From assembly GCF_000993805.1 (NCBI RefSeq), contig NZ_CP009961.1, positions 800,714-864,713 of the forward strand: 64,000 bases of DNA, read 5' to 3'. The translations under genes were made by a program, and so were the position numbers. This stretch comes from Thermofilum uzonense. GTDB taxonomy: Archaea; Thermoproteota; Thermoprotei; Thermofilales; Thermofilaceae. Of the stretch, positions 34,455 through 43,264 are shown piece by piece. Numbering within the stretch: the first letter of the stretch is position 1; each line of letters starts with the position of its first letter. Under the pieces are notes generated by a model. That model was not told the DNA's origin. It searched no databases and saw only the letters and a list, made by a program, of their open reading frames with translations.

Positions 34455-35724
34455 CTTTTAATTCCATCTTTCTCTCTTGCATTAGGACTCTAAGCCTGTC
34501 TATATCCTTAGGTATTATTATCGTAAGCGCTAGGAAGAAGACGAAACAGAGCAGCCAGGTGGACACACTGACAAGGGTTATGGATTTTCCTAGAGATAAT
34601 CCTTCCGCGAGTATCCCTGTAAGAGCTGGAGACACCGCGCTCCCAATATTTTCGAAAAACCTTAGGTAAGCCGTAGCACTGGATCTCAGCTCGGGCTCCG
34701 TAATATCTGTAACAGCCGCTACAACGTTAGGCCCGGCCATGGGGATTACGAAGGCTGTCAGGAGGCCAAAAAAGAGGAACTCATCGGTTGTAGGTGAGTT
34801 TATAGTTAGATAGATGAGGATGGCTGAGAATAGAACCACAACGGCGCCTAGCAGCGCTCTCCCTCTTTTCGTCCTTTTGAAGAGTCTATCGCCAAGGTAT
34901 CCTGCTGTAATGTTGCCGAAAGTCATCGCTATGAGCCAGAGAACCATTACCAACATTACTAGTTCTGGTGTGAGTCCTCTCTCGAGCTCCATATAGGTTA
35001 TTATCCAGAAGGTTATAGCGTTCCATGGGAATACACCCCAGAAGCCCTGCAGATAGAGCAAGAGCAACGACCTGTTTTTAAGGAGCTTCGGCAAATCTGA
35101 GGCCCTTGCCTTGTAGATATCCTCTTTCAGGAGTCCTTCAAGCTCTGGTTCAGAGCTCCCTCTAGGTACATCTTTTATGACAAGAATTGTCAGAACACCG
35201 ATAAGGATGCCTATTGGCCCTGTTATGTAGAAAGCGTTTCGCCAGGAATATCCGGCGGATACTATCGTGAGAGCTAGGATTGTCCCCAATATAGAGCCGA
35301 GCGGGCCCGAAGCGTTAAGAATACCCATGGCTTTACCTCTCTGGTGGGGCTCGAAGTAATCTGAGACTAAGCTGTATATCCCGGGTGGAGCCGCATCATC
35401 TATGCCCGTCGCCATTCGCGTCGCGAAAAACTCGTTAAATGTCCTGCTAAGAGCATTAAATATTGTTGTGAATCCCCAAATCGCTGCAGCTAAGCCAGCA
35501 AGGATCTTCCTTGAATACCTATCATAGAGATACCCCCATAGAGGATATAACACCGCGGCTACTAGAACGGTCAAAGAGAATACAATTCCCAGCTGACCGT
35601 GAGATATTTTGAATTCTTCCTCAATATTCGGAGCGACAGCCGAAATTATGAAGCGATCCGCTTGGTGGAGGGTCAAAAAGATGGCGAAAAATGCAACGAC
35701 GAACCATTTATATTTATTTTGCAT
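34447..35724 (-). CDS. MFS transporter, probable glycoside permease
   Basis: It has 12 predicted helices in 425 residues and MFS motif A-like loops (GYLYDRYSRK after helix 2, and GYLGDRLFKRTKRG in the second half). The N-terminal HQADRFI and GIDDAAPPGIYSLVSDYF resemble spinster/UhpT-like MFS members. It is the first gene of an operon with the GH1 enzyme and thus a likely importer of a beta-glycoside. A TATA box and a perfect palindrome over its start codon lie in front. Confidence 0.85.
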   Translation of the reverse strand: MQNKYKWFVVAFFAIFLTLHQADRFIISAVAPNIEEEFKISHGQLGIVFSLTVLVAAVLYPLWGYLYDRYSRKILAGLAAAIWGFTTIFNALSRTFNEFFATRMATGIDDAAPPGIYSLVSDYFEPHQRGKAMGILNASGPLGSILGTILALTIVSAGYSWRNAFYITGPIGILIGVLTILVIKDVPRGSSEPELEGLLKEDIYKARASDLPKLLKNRSLLLLYLQGFWGVFPWNAITFWIITYMELERGLTPELVMLVMVLWLIAMTFGNITAGYLGDRLFKRTKRGRALLGAVVVLFSAILIYLTINSPTTDEFLFFGLLTAFVIPMAGPNVVAAVTDITEPELRSSATAYLRFFENIGSAVSPALTGILAEGLSLGKSITLVSVSTWLLCFVFFLALTIIIPKDIDRLRVLMQERKMELKGG

Positions 35725-35735
35725 ACAAAATAAAT
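35712..35735. promoter_or_regulatory. Operator-like palindrome over the MFS start codon
   Basis: ATTTATTTTG and CAAAATAAAT are perfect 10-base arms around CATA, the spacer holding the complement of the ATG at 35724. The TATA centre (35751) lies 27 bases upstream, so the palindrome covers both transcription and translation starts of a leaderless mRNA. Confidence 0.5.
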
Positions 35736-35747
35736 CTTAGTTTGCAC

Positions 35748-35755
35748 TTAATATA
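35748..35755 (-). promoter_or_regulatory. TATA box of the MFS-GH1 operon
   Basis: TATATTAA on the minus strand is centred 27 bases before the ATG at 35724. Confidence 0.5.
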
Positions 35756-35861
35756 TTTTTTTATTATACTGTTAACCCGAAAGGAATACTATGTGAGAAT
35801 CTTCTCACCATCTAAATAAAGAGTGGGAGGCGGATCTTCGAATGAAAAGGAATAAGAATAG

Positions 35862-35869
35862 TTTAAAAT
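35862..35869 (+). promoter_or_regulatory. TATA box of the DUF2139-like gene
   Basis: TTTAAAAT is centred 26 bases before the GTG at 35892, which supports that start and a leaderless transcript. Confidence 0.5.
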
Positions 35870-35891
35870 AAACGCAGAATTCTTAGCACTT

Positions 35892-37355
35892 GTGAAAGAG
35901 ATCCATACTTTCCCTCCTCGCTATGGGCCCGAGTGGGGAAGCGGGGGAGTCTTCGGCCTAAAATACTATAAAGACACATTATACTTCACCCTTGCTTTTG
36001 AGGCTGAGGCACACTTCGTCCAAGATGATGAGCATAAAATTTACCGTTTTGAGCAAGTGGGCTACCTGCCCACGAGTGGAGGTGACACCTACAACGCTGT
36101 GGATGTCGTGGACGACTCTATATTTTTCGGTGGATGGGTTCATGCTCCAGCCATATATGCGGGTCGGGTTGGTAGAGGAGGATTAATTCATTTTTACAAT
36201 AAGTACAGCCACGTCCACGAGTATGTGATAAGTGAGGAAAGGGTTAAACTATTGTGGAAGGAGAGCATTAGACACGAATCAGAGTGGGCAGGAGAGATTT
36301 CCAACATCATTTACGACCCAGTGAATGACAGGCTTTTACTTTCTAGGTCGGATGGACACAAGAACCTGGGCGTATACGCTCTGCCGCGTAGAGGTGGAGC
36401 AGCCGAAAAAATAAGCGAGAACCCCTCTCTTAAGGGGGCTTTACTCGGAGATTATGCATGCTTCGATGTGATAAAAGATTGGAGGCGAGGCGTTGAGGCT
36501 GTACAGTGTCATGACCTTATATCAGGAAAGTGGGAGTTATTCGACATAGATTATTCTAAGATGAGTGTTGACGGTAGCCCAGCATTTTTCACTATGAGTG
36601 GACCCGCAATTTCAGCTTATGGGAGATACATGCACTTTGTTAGAGGAGGCGTCCTAGTGGGTAATCCCTTGAACTATGAGGGGCTGTCGTTCCTCAGACT
36701 CTTCGATTTCGGCCTCTCGGGTTATGGACCTCTTCGAACCTCAGCTGTGCCTTTTGCTGGCGGTATCCTCGTGGCCTTTAATGCGTTCACTCATGGAGTT
36801 CAATATCCTAGAAACAATGATGAAATGGAGGCGGCTAAGGCTATGAATACGATAGTCGGGCCAAGTGTTCTACTTTACATTACTCCGCCTATAGCTCGTA
36901 TAGTGGGCGCGTTTGGAGCAAGAATCACATCCATTGAGAGCGCCGGGGGCAAGGTGTTTCTCGGAACCTCTACTACAGCGAATTATGGTGCGCTTGACGC
37001 CGGGCCCGTTGATGCAGGATGGAAAGAAGTTGTAGGTTTAGATCTAGCCGGGGCTTTGAACAGTGCACCTCCAGTGGTCTTCAGAGTTGACGGTTCAAGG
37101 ATTCTCGATATGGCGTGGGGAGGTATACCGTTATATGGGTACAGGAATCCAAGAATTATAGTATCGACTAGCCGTGAAAACGAGTTGATTCTACGAGAGT
37201 ATGACTTTAGTTTGTCACCCAGTAAGGCTGAGGAGGAAAGAATTAAACTTACGAAGGGTAGGAATATTATTGAGCTCGGAGCATATAAGGGGATTCTCTC
37301 CTTCCAACTTATAGAAGAAGACCCATCTCTTGTAGCTAAGATAGTGCTCGAATAA
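35892..37355 (+). CDS. DUF2139-like protein of unknown function
   Basis: The 487-residue protein is a chain of repeating beta-strand units with many Gly and aromatic residues (for example PRYGPEWGSGGVFGLKYY and GGDTYNAVDVVDDSIFFGGWVHAP), which suggests a beta-propeller. It has no signal peptide and no membrane segment. I relate it, from memory, to the archaeal family DUF2139. It is divergent from the MFS-GH1 operon with 167 bases between, so it could take part in glycoside use. Its activity cannot be inferred. Confidence 0.55.
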   Translation: MKEIHTFPPRYGPEWGSGGVFGLKYYKDTLYFTLAFEAEAHFVQDDEHKIYRFEQVGYLPTSGGDTYNAVDVVDDSIFFGGWVHAPAIYAGRVGRGGLIHFYNKYSHVHEYVISEERVKLLWKESIRHESEWAGEISNIIYDPVNDRLLLSRSDGHKNLGVYALPRRGGAAEKISENPSLKGALLGDYACFDVIKDWRRGVEAVQCHDLISGKWELFDIDYSKMSVDGSPAFFTMSGPAISAYGRYMHFVRGGVLVGNPLNYEGLSFLRLFDFGLSGYGPLRTSAVPFAGGILVAFNAFTHGVQYPRNNDEMEAAKAMNTIVGPSVLLYITPPIARIVGAFGARITSIESAGGKVFLGTSTTANYGALDAGPVDAGWKEVVGLDLAGALNSAPPVVFRVDGSRILDMAWGGIPLYGYRNPRIIVSTSRENELILREYDFSLSPSKAEEERIKLTKGRNIIELGAYKGILSFQLIEEDPSLVAKIVLE

Positions 37356-37430
37356 TCTTCCCGTAAATTACCCTTGAATGGTTAAGCTTTTATCTCGGGT
37401 TTTTTGCCTAATGCGAATTGTAAGAGGTAA

Positions 37431-38462
37431 ATGGAGGTAGCCAGCTTGGAGAAGATATCCGACAAGTTCGGCATTAAACTGTGCGAGAGAAAGATCGTTT
37501 TTGAGAGCGGCAAAGAAGGTGTTCTCGCTTCCATCGATCTACCTTTGAATGCTGAGGCTTTTGTTGTCCATACACCTGAGGGGTCCTCGGTTGCTAGTAA
37601 GCCCGAGATAGTGGGCAGGGAACTCGATAGCGCCATCATAGAGCCGGCACGCGTAACAGCCTCTTTTCTTAAGCAAAGACTCGAGGGTGTGGAGGATATC
37701 GTATTCCTACACGTTCTCAGAGGGTCTCAAGGGTATCGTCTTGATGTGGCTTTGCGTGAGGCTGGCTTTGAGATCAGGGAAGAGTTTGTGCGGGTGGTCT
37801 ATGAGGGAACAGGGGAGAAGCATCTGGATTCAAGCCCACGCATTGGTAGAGTACTGTTCGGTGAGCTTTCAGGAAAAGAGAAAGTCCTGGTCGTCGCTGA
37901 TACTGTGGCTACGGGGAGAACACTACTTGAGGCTCTCAGGGTATTACTCGATCTCGCCCAGTTTAAGGGAGTAGAGTTCAAACAGGCCATAGTATATGGA
38001 TTCATCTCCGAGAACGGCGCAACAAAAGTTTCAGAGTTCCTGGAAAAGCGCGGAATTACCCCATTTTTAATCTCTATTGAAAACTTTTCAGCCCTCGCGT
38101 CTAACATGTTCGATATGCCCCTTTATGGTCCCGACGTGACGCGCGACAAAATCCAGGTTGATAAACTGATAGCTGGCTCTACGATTCCGCTTGCCCTGAA
38201 ATCCATGCTTGAACACTATTTTCCAGGATTGGACCAGCCTGGCGATTGGAGCGAGAGACAGTGCCTCTTATTCAACGGAACATCTTATGAGCGCGGCAGG
38301 ATAGAGAAGCATCTAGAAAACAGTATGAGCGCCCTTGAAAATCTGTATTCAGCGATAAAGGCTGTAGACTGGTTTGAAAACTGGATGGGTCGAGTCTACC
38401 AGGAGAGGAAGAAGGGTCTCAGAAAAGCTATGAGAAAGGATTACTGTGCTCCCGAGCTTTAG
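37431..38462 (+). CDS. Phosphoribosyltransferase-fold protein, enlarged
   Basis: The central segment VLVVADTVATGRTLLEAL is a PRPP-binding loop of the type I phosphoribosyltransferase fold; the usual acidic pair reads Ala-Asp. The N-terminal 100 residues carry the hood (HTPEGSSVASKPEIVGR) and the C-terminal 130 residues are helical with no known domain, giving 343 residues, far above the usual 180-250. GAGGT lies before the ATG. It ends convergently with the ECF ATPase gene with a 35-base overlap. It might be a nucleobase salvage enzyme or a regulator; the substrate is not clear. Confidence 0.6.
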   Translation: MEVASLEKISDKFGIKLCERKIVFESGKEGVLASIDLPLNAEAFVVHTPEGSSVASKPEIVGRELDSAIIEPARVTASFLKQRLEGVEDIVFLHVLRGSQGYRLDVALREAGFEIREEFVRVVYEGTGEKHLDSSPRIGRVLFGELSGKEKVLVVADTVATGRTLLEALRVLLDLAQFKGVEFKQAIVYGFISENGATKVSEFLEKRGITPFLISIENFSALASNMFDMPLYGPDVTRDKIQVDKLIAGSTIPLALKSMLEHYFPGLDQPGDWSERQCLLFNGTSYERGRIEKHLENSMSALENLYSAIKAVDWFENWMGRVYQERKKGLRKAMRKDYCAPEL

Positions 38463-40080
38463 CTAGGATCTTGCAAACCTGTACTTCTACTGGCTGGCGC
38501 AGGTGTGCCTTGTAGACTATATCATCCTCCTCCAGGATAAGTCTAGGAGAACCGTCAGCTATTATCCTGCCGTCTACCATTACTAATAGACGGTCCGCGT
38601 ACTTGTAAGCCAGCCCTACGCTATGAGTGACAACTAGCACAGTCTTGCCTTTATCGACTAGCGACCTAAAAATAGACATGAGCTGCTCGCCGAGTCTTCT
38701 ATCCTGCCCGGTCGTGGGCTCATCGACTACTAGAACCTTCGGGTTAAGGGCATATACACTTGCTATGGCGAGTCTTCGTTTTTCCCCTTTGCTCAGAAAG
38801 AACGGATGTTCTTCCTCCAGCCCTTTAAGGTTGAAAAGCTTGAGGGCTTCCTCAATCTTCTCAGCGTATAACCTTTCGGGGACTCCCCTAAGCCTCCATC
38901 CGAAGGCTACCTCATCCCAGACAGTCTGATTAAAGATCTGATGCTGTGGATTTTGATATATGTAGGCTATAATGCTGGATAGCTCTTCCCGCGTATACTC
39001 ACCTACCCCCCTCTTGTCGATTAGAACCTCGCCCTTAGAGGGTTTGAGAAGCCCAGCAACAAGCTTCGAGAGAGTTGTCTTACCGCTCCCGTTGGGACCC
39101 ATGAGGAAAACTAACTCTCCTAGTCGTAACTCAAGATCCACACCCCTTATGACTGGTTTTTCAGGCTTGTATTCGAACCAAACATCTCGAATCGATACTA
39201 TCACATCCCCTTTACGCCCTTCTATGACTCTAGGGTTGCACACGCCGTTAAACTTCACAGCGTTGGAGTACGCCTGTCTCAAGAGGTCGCCGGTGTCTCT
39301 AGCTTTGATGTTGAGCTGTCTCGCAAGTTGTATATAGTCGGGCGGGTAAGCCGCGTGTTTTAAAGCCGTCTCGCCTAACTCGTATACTTCACTGGGCTCT
39401 CCTTCTAGAACTATTCGTCCTTCATCCATAACCAGGAGCCTGTCCGCAAACTCTACTATGAGTTCTGGCTCGTGTTCAACCATTACGACTGTTGTCCTGT
39501 ATTCATTTATCAGGCTTCTCAGGGCCGAGACAACTTCTTCCTTACCCTGGGGATCCAAGTCGGATGTGGGCTCGTCGAGTATTAGGAGTTTTGGTCTCCT
39601 GGCAACCGCCGCTGCGATGGCCACGCGTTGCTTCTCACCCCCAGATAGCTGTAGAGGTGACCTTGGGAGAAACGACTTGTCAAGGCCTACAAGGTTTAGC
39701 GACCATTCGATTCTCTCCTGTATCTCATGCTCATCTAACTGCAAGGGCTCCAAGCCCAGTAGTATTTCGTCCTCAACGTTACTCATCACGAACTGGATCT
39801 CTGGATCCTCAAATACGACGCCGACGTTCCTAGTTATCTCGGAAATCTGGGTTCTTGACGTATCGTAACCCAGGAGTAATACTTTACCTTGAAATTCTCC
39901 TGGAAGCCTCTGTGGAATGACCCCTATAAGTGTGAGAACGAGGGTGGTTTTTCCCGCACCACTAGGCCCTGTGATAGCGACGAATTCTCCCTCATCTACC
40001 CTCAGATTAATATTCTCTAAAATGGGTTTTTTGGACCCAGCGTATCGCCAGTAAACTTCTTTAGCTTCTAGAATCGCCAT
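38428..40080 (-). CDS. ECF transporter ATPase, two fused ABC domains
   Basis: Two complete nucleotide-binding domains are joined in one chain of 550 residues. Domain 1: Walker A GPSGAGKTT (about residue 34), signature LSGGEKQR, Walker B LLILDEPTSDLD. Domain 2: GPNGSGKTT (about residue 317), LSKGEKRR, VLVVDEPTTGQD. This matches the EcfA-EcfA' energy unit of energy-coupling-factor importers. The second signature has Lys for Gly. The ATG at 40080, with GGTGGT before it, is preferred to a GTG four codons earlier. It overlaps ecfT. Confidence 0.93.
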   Translation of the reverse strand: MAILEAKEVYWRYAGSKKPILENINLRVDEGEFVAITGPSGAGKTTLVLTLIGVIPQRLPGEFQGKVLLLGYDTSRTQISEITRNVGVVFEDPEIQFVMSNVEDEILLGLEPLQLDEHEIQERIEWSLNLVGLDKSFLPRSPLQLSGGEKQRVAIAAAVARRPKLLILDEPTSDLDPQGKEEVVSALRSLINEYRTTVVMVEHEPELIVEFADRLLVMDEGRIVLEGEPSEVYELGETALKHAAYPPDYIQLARQLNIKARDTGDLLRQAYSNAVKFNGVCNPRVIEGRKGDVIVSIRDVWFEYKPEKPVIRGVDLELRLGELVFLMGPNGSGKTTLSKLVAGLLKPSKGEVLIDKRGVGEYTREELSSIIAYIYQNPQHQIFNQTVWDEVAFGWRLRGVPERLYAEKIEEALKLFNLKGLEEEHPFFLSKGEKRRLAIASVYALNPKVLVVDEPTTGQDRRLGEQLMSIFRSLVDKGKTVLVVTHSVGLAYKYADRLLVMVDGRIIADGSPRLILEEDDIVYKAHLRQPVEVQVCKILAKAREHSNPFS

Positions 40081-40898
40081 GTGAACCACCACGCAAGGAA
40101 AATTGTCAGGAATACCGTGAAAGCTAATACGAGGTAATCCTTTATTGTAAGCTTGCCTCTGTGTAGGCTTGCCGAGAAAGTAGTAGAGGGTTGTATCCCT
40201 CTAGACTCTAGTGCAAGGGATATCTCTAGACTTCTGGTTACCATAAGGGAGAGTAATGGTATCAAAGCGTTGAGGTAAATTCTGAATTTTCTTGCGAGAC
40301 TTGATTTTTCAAAATCAACTCCGCGTGCAATCATAGCCTCCCGAACTATAAGGAAATCTGAGACGAAGAAACTAATACCCCTAAAGAATAGAGAGGCTGA
40401 GATGCTCACCCATGCAGGTAATTTTAGCCTTCTTAACCCCCACACTATGTCCCGGTCGGATACAGTTGCTATAAAAAGCGTTGCGGTGAAAATCATCGCG
40501 AGTATTCTAAGAATGAAGAAAGCCGTCTGCAGGAGAGCTGTGTCTGTAATCAGTATCTTCCACTCCCATACTCCTCGTTCAGCGTTAACGCGCAAGATTG
40601 TCGTGGAGTAGAGGGTGTTACCTGGAACCTCTTTAAAGAAAACGAAGGATAAGACGATAAAGAAAGATAAACTCAGAATTAGGAATAAGTAGTTTTTCAG
40701 GAACCTCAATGGGACGCCCGCCCATAATAGAAACACGAGAGCTGTGACAGCCAACAGGGTAGCTGTGGTAATGTCCTTGACGAAGAACACGTCAAGCGAC
40801 AGAAAAAAAGGAACAATTATTCTAGTAACAGCGTCGAGTTCACTGTAACTTGTATGTCTTACATACACACCTGCAAGTTCCTCAAGTATTGTGGGCAT
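40068..40898 (-). CDS. ecfT: ECF transporter transmembrane subunit EcfT
   Basis: The 276-residue protein has about five membrane helices and a cytoplasmic part with two ATPase-coupling motifs, seen as REAMIARGVDF and LALESRGIQP, the Ala-Arg-Gly motifs of CbiQ/EcfT proteins. It links the fused ATPase to the substrate-binding S component. Its gene overlaps both neighbours or is within 4 bases of them. Confidence 0.9.
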   Translation of the reverse strand: MPTILEELAGVYVRHTSYSELDAVTRIIVPFFLSLDVFFVKDITTATLLAVTALVFLLWAGVPLRFLKNYLFLILSLSFFIVLSFVFFKEVPGNTLYSTTILRVNAERGVWEWKILITDTALLQTAFFILRILAMIFTATLFIATVSDRDIVWGLRRLKLPAWVSISASLFFRGISFFVSDFLIVREAMIARGVDFEKSSLARKFRIYLNALIPLLSLMVTRSLEISLALESRGIQPSTTFSASLHRGKLTIKDYLVLAFTVFLTIFLAWWFTWRF

Positions 40899-40901
40899 GG
40901 G

Positions 40902-41696
40902 CTAGGCCCACCATCCTTCGACATATAGTCCAGTCCTTTTGAATATGGGTGTTAATGCTGTCAGGATTCCCGTGGATAGAACCGAGAGCACGATAAAGTC
41001 TCCTATAACCCAGCCTGTGAATATAGGCCAGAAGAGTTCGGCTGGTAGGGGCGGTGGAACATTATATAGAGTCAGGGTGGCCGCTCCCCATATACCAGAC
41101 GCTACCGAGGTGAGTATTATGCTGGCAATGTACACGCCCCATGTCTTCGCATCGCCTACCAGGAGGCCAAGCATTATTCCTATGACTGCAAGCCCCAGTC
41201 CAGTATACACGCTCGCCACATAGATAGAGGTAAACGGTTCTCCTAGGGATCCCAGTAAAACCTGTATTATTATTCCAAGGATAAGTATAATGAAGCCTGT
41301 TGAGACGAATACTGGGAACAATCTAGCCGCAGCTCCACGTTTAACCGTGAAGTCTGGATCAATGCGTAGGATTCTAAATAAGAGGGCTGGGATAAAGGCC
41401 TCTATAAAGTCTGCGAAAGCCCAGATGACCGACTGGTACAGCGTATAGCCGCTCGGGTATAGTCCGAGGAAAAGACAGCTTAGGTACCCCGCAAGTGCTC
41501 CCCAACCACCCATCCAAATCCCTAAGGGGACGTAAACCGAGCTTGCAACGTAGAGAGCGGAGACACCTGGGGCTCCTAGAACTGGGAAAATCAGCGATGA
41601 GAGCACGGCAAGCACATACGCCATTGCTGTGGCAAGGATGAAGGTAACGATGTGGGCCCATGTAACCCCTCTTTTAAAGGCTTTTCCCTGCGTCAC
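40902..41696 (-). CDS. ECF transporter substrate-binding (S) component
   Basis: The 264-residue protein has six or seven membrane helices; APGVSALYVASSVYVPLGIWMGGWGALAGYLSCLFLG resembles the gated region of S components, and its gene precedes ecfT by 3 bases and ecfA as an operon. S components bind vitamins, nucleobases or metals. The flanking genes are two PRTase-fold proteins, one divergent with a DNA-binding-like N-terminus, so a purine or pyrimidine base is my guess, not a finding. A TATA box is centred 25 bases before the GTG start. Confidence 0.75.
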   Translation of the reverse strand: MTQGKAFKRGVTWAHIVTFILATAMAYVLAVLSSLIFPVLGAPGVSALYVASSVYVPLGIWMGGWGALAGYLSCLFLGLYPSGYTLYQSVIWAFADFIEAFIPALLFRILRIDPDFTVKRGAAARLFPVFVSTGFIILILGIIIQVLLGSLGEPFTSIYVASVYTGLGLAVIGIMLGLLVGDAKTWGVYIASIILTSVASGIWGAATLTLYNVPPPLPAELFWPIFTGWVIGDFIVLSVLSTGILTALTPIFKRTGLYVEGWWA

Positions 41697-41716
41697 AAGC
41701 TAGAGTTTTTTCATCT

Positions 41717-41760
41717 ATTTATAAAATTTTCTTTATTTTAAAACATAAAATTTTTATACT
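41717..41760. promoter_or_regulatory. Divergent promoters of the ECF operon and the PRTase-fold regulator
   Basis: The minus-strand TTTATAAAT (41717-41725) is centred 25 bases before the GTG at 41696, and plus-strand TTTATACT (41753-41760) 25 bases before the ATG at 41782. Both transcripts would be leaderless. Confidence 0.55.
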
Positions 41761-41781
41761 ATTATCTTATTCGTGATAACA

Positions 41782-42510
41782 ATGTACTCGAAAAGAATCG
41801 AGGAAGCTACCACACAGGTCATATGTCACAAAGCCTTGAAGGCCGTTAGAGCACATATCCCCCCAAAGGAAATTCTCGAAGAACTGAATAGGGCAGGAAT
41901 AGATGTGTCGCCGGTGGACCTAAGCAGGTATCTTGGCGGTCTTGTTTTACCTGCGCCAGATAAAGCGTTGCAGATATTGGAGGCGATCTATAAAACCGGG
42001 CTAGCTGAGAGAGTGCTCCGTGTAAGGGTTCATGTAGACTCTCATGGGGTCGTCAATGTCCCAGACATAGCCTTCGATACTCGAATATTGGAGCTGGCCT
42101 CCGCGGTTGCATTCCTGTTATTTAGGGGTAGAGTGGATTTAGTCGTTACTGCTGCAACGAACGGCATACCACTGGCTTCTACCATTGCATCCTTCCTGGG
42201 GGCCAGACTTGCTGTAGCTAGACGTGAAAGAGAGAGCCCTAGCATTAAATATATAACAACTGGATTGTTTCTGAGGGATCCTCCTAGTTATGTCCACCTC
42301 TACCTTCCCGCTGATTCTATTCGGCGGGGTGACAGAGTTCTCATAGCCGACGATCTTTTTAGCACAGGTAGGACACTAAAGGCACTGCTAAATATGGTCG
42401 AGGAGGCGCGCGGGAATCCTATTGGAGGGTTTGCCCTTATAGCTATGGGCAACGCTTGGAGAGAAGTAGCTCCGAGCGGGCTTGAGATCGTAACTCTTCT
42501 AAACGTATGA
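41782..42510 (+). CDS. PRTase-fold transcription regulator, probable
   Basis: The C-terminal domain has a type I PRPP loop, VLIADDLFSTGRTLKAL, with the hood SIASFLGARLAVARR before it. The first 75 residues are helical with a helix-turn-helix-like stretch (PPKEILEELNRAGIDVSPVDLSRYLGG). This HTH-PRTase arrangement is that of PurR and of archaeal GfcR-type regulators. It is divergent from the ECF operon and is likely to regulate it, sensing PRPP or a nucleotide. The ATG at 41782 is preferred to GTG at 41773 on TATA spacing. Confidence 0.75.
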   Translation: MYSKRIEEATTQVICHKALKAVRAHIPPKEILEELNRAGIDVSPVDLSRYLGGLVLPAPDKALQILEAIYKTGLAERVLRVRVHVDSHGVVNVPDIAFDTRILELASAVAFLLFRGRVDLVVTAATNGIPLASTIASFLGARLAVARRERESPSIKYITTGLFLRDPPSYVHLYLPADSIRRGDRVLIADDLFSTGRTLKALLNMVEEARGNPIGGFALIAMGNAWREVAPSGLEIVTLLNV

Positions 42511-42520
42511 AAGCCCACAC

Positions 42521-42529
42521 TATATATAT
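42521..42529 (+). promoter_or_regulatory. TATA box of the HAD phosphatase gene
   Basis: TATATATAT is centred 25 bases before the GTG at 42550 and 28 before the ATG at 42553; both starts fit. Confidence 0.5.
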
Positions 42530-42549
42530 CATACAACAAACTTCCTCAA

Positions 42550-43254
42550 GTGATGGGCAGTAAAGCACCTGTTTTTGTTGTAGACTATGATGGAACACTA
42601 TCTCGTGAAAATACACCAGTCGAAGAGAAAGTACTTAACGCCATTCTTTCATTGAAGAATACTTATGGATTTAAACTTGTACTTGCGACGGCAAGGCCTT
42701 TTAGGGATATCGAGCAATTTGTAAATGCAGGGATTTTCGATGCTTTGATTCTTGAACTTGGAGGAGTTCTTCATTTCCCACCCTCAGATATCGTAGTCTT
42801 CAAGCCAAAGTGGTGGAATATGGTAATTGAAAAAATTGCTCTCAGAGTCCCACCGGTCAATAAAGGAGAGCTATTATATTATTTTGACGAGAATCATCTG
42901 CCACAGGCCCTCGAGGTTTTAAACATTATAAGTCCTACACACCCGGTAGAAGTTAAGAAGGTCGGCTCTAGAACTCATGTATTCGCCCCACAGGGACTCG
43001 ACAAAGGAGTGGGGCTTACAAGGCTTTCAAGGTTTATAAGCTTGGAAAAAGCTGAGATTATAGCTATTGGGGACAGCATGTCAGATATGCCCCTATTCAA
43101 GGCTGCCGGGTTTAGGATAGCTGTTGCTAATGCTGAAGAACGTATAAAGGTTGAGGCCGACTATGTGACAAAAAGTCTCTATGGTGAGGGCGTAGTTGAG
43201 GGCATAGGATTCTTTCTGGAAAAAACATCAGGTAAAAAAGAAGAGTATTTTTAA
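42550..43254 (+). CDS. HAD-superfamily IIB sugar phosphatase-like hydrolase
   Basis: Motifs: DYDGTLS (nucleophile Asp and acid/base Asp), LATAR, the Lys of LDKGVGL and GDSMSDMPLF. The C2-type cap between motifs II and III and the length of 234 residues fit the Cof/SPP subfamily, which dephosphorylates sugar phosphates, phosphoglycolate or mannosyl-phosphoglycerate. It is tail-to-tail with the PTS permease gene, and could be a phosphatase for a PTS product. Start may be GTG 42550 or the next codon, ATG. Confidence 0.82.
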   Translation: MMGSKAPVFVVDYDGTLSRENTPVEEKVLNAILSLKNTYGFKLVLATARPFRDIEQFVNAGIFDALILELGGVLHFPPSDIVVFKPKWWNMVIEKIALRVPPVNKGELLYYFDENHLPQALEVLNIISPTHPVEVKKVGSRTHVFAPQGLDKGVGLTRLSRFISLEKAEIIAIGDSMSDMPLFKAAGFRIAVANAEERIKVEADYVTKSLYGEGVVEGIGFFLEKTSGKKEEYF

Positions 43255-43264
43255 AAGAATTGTT

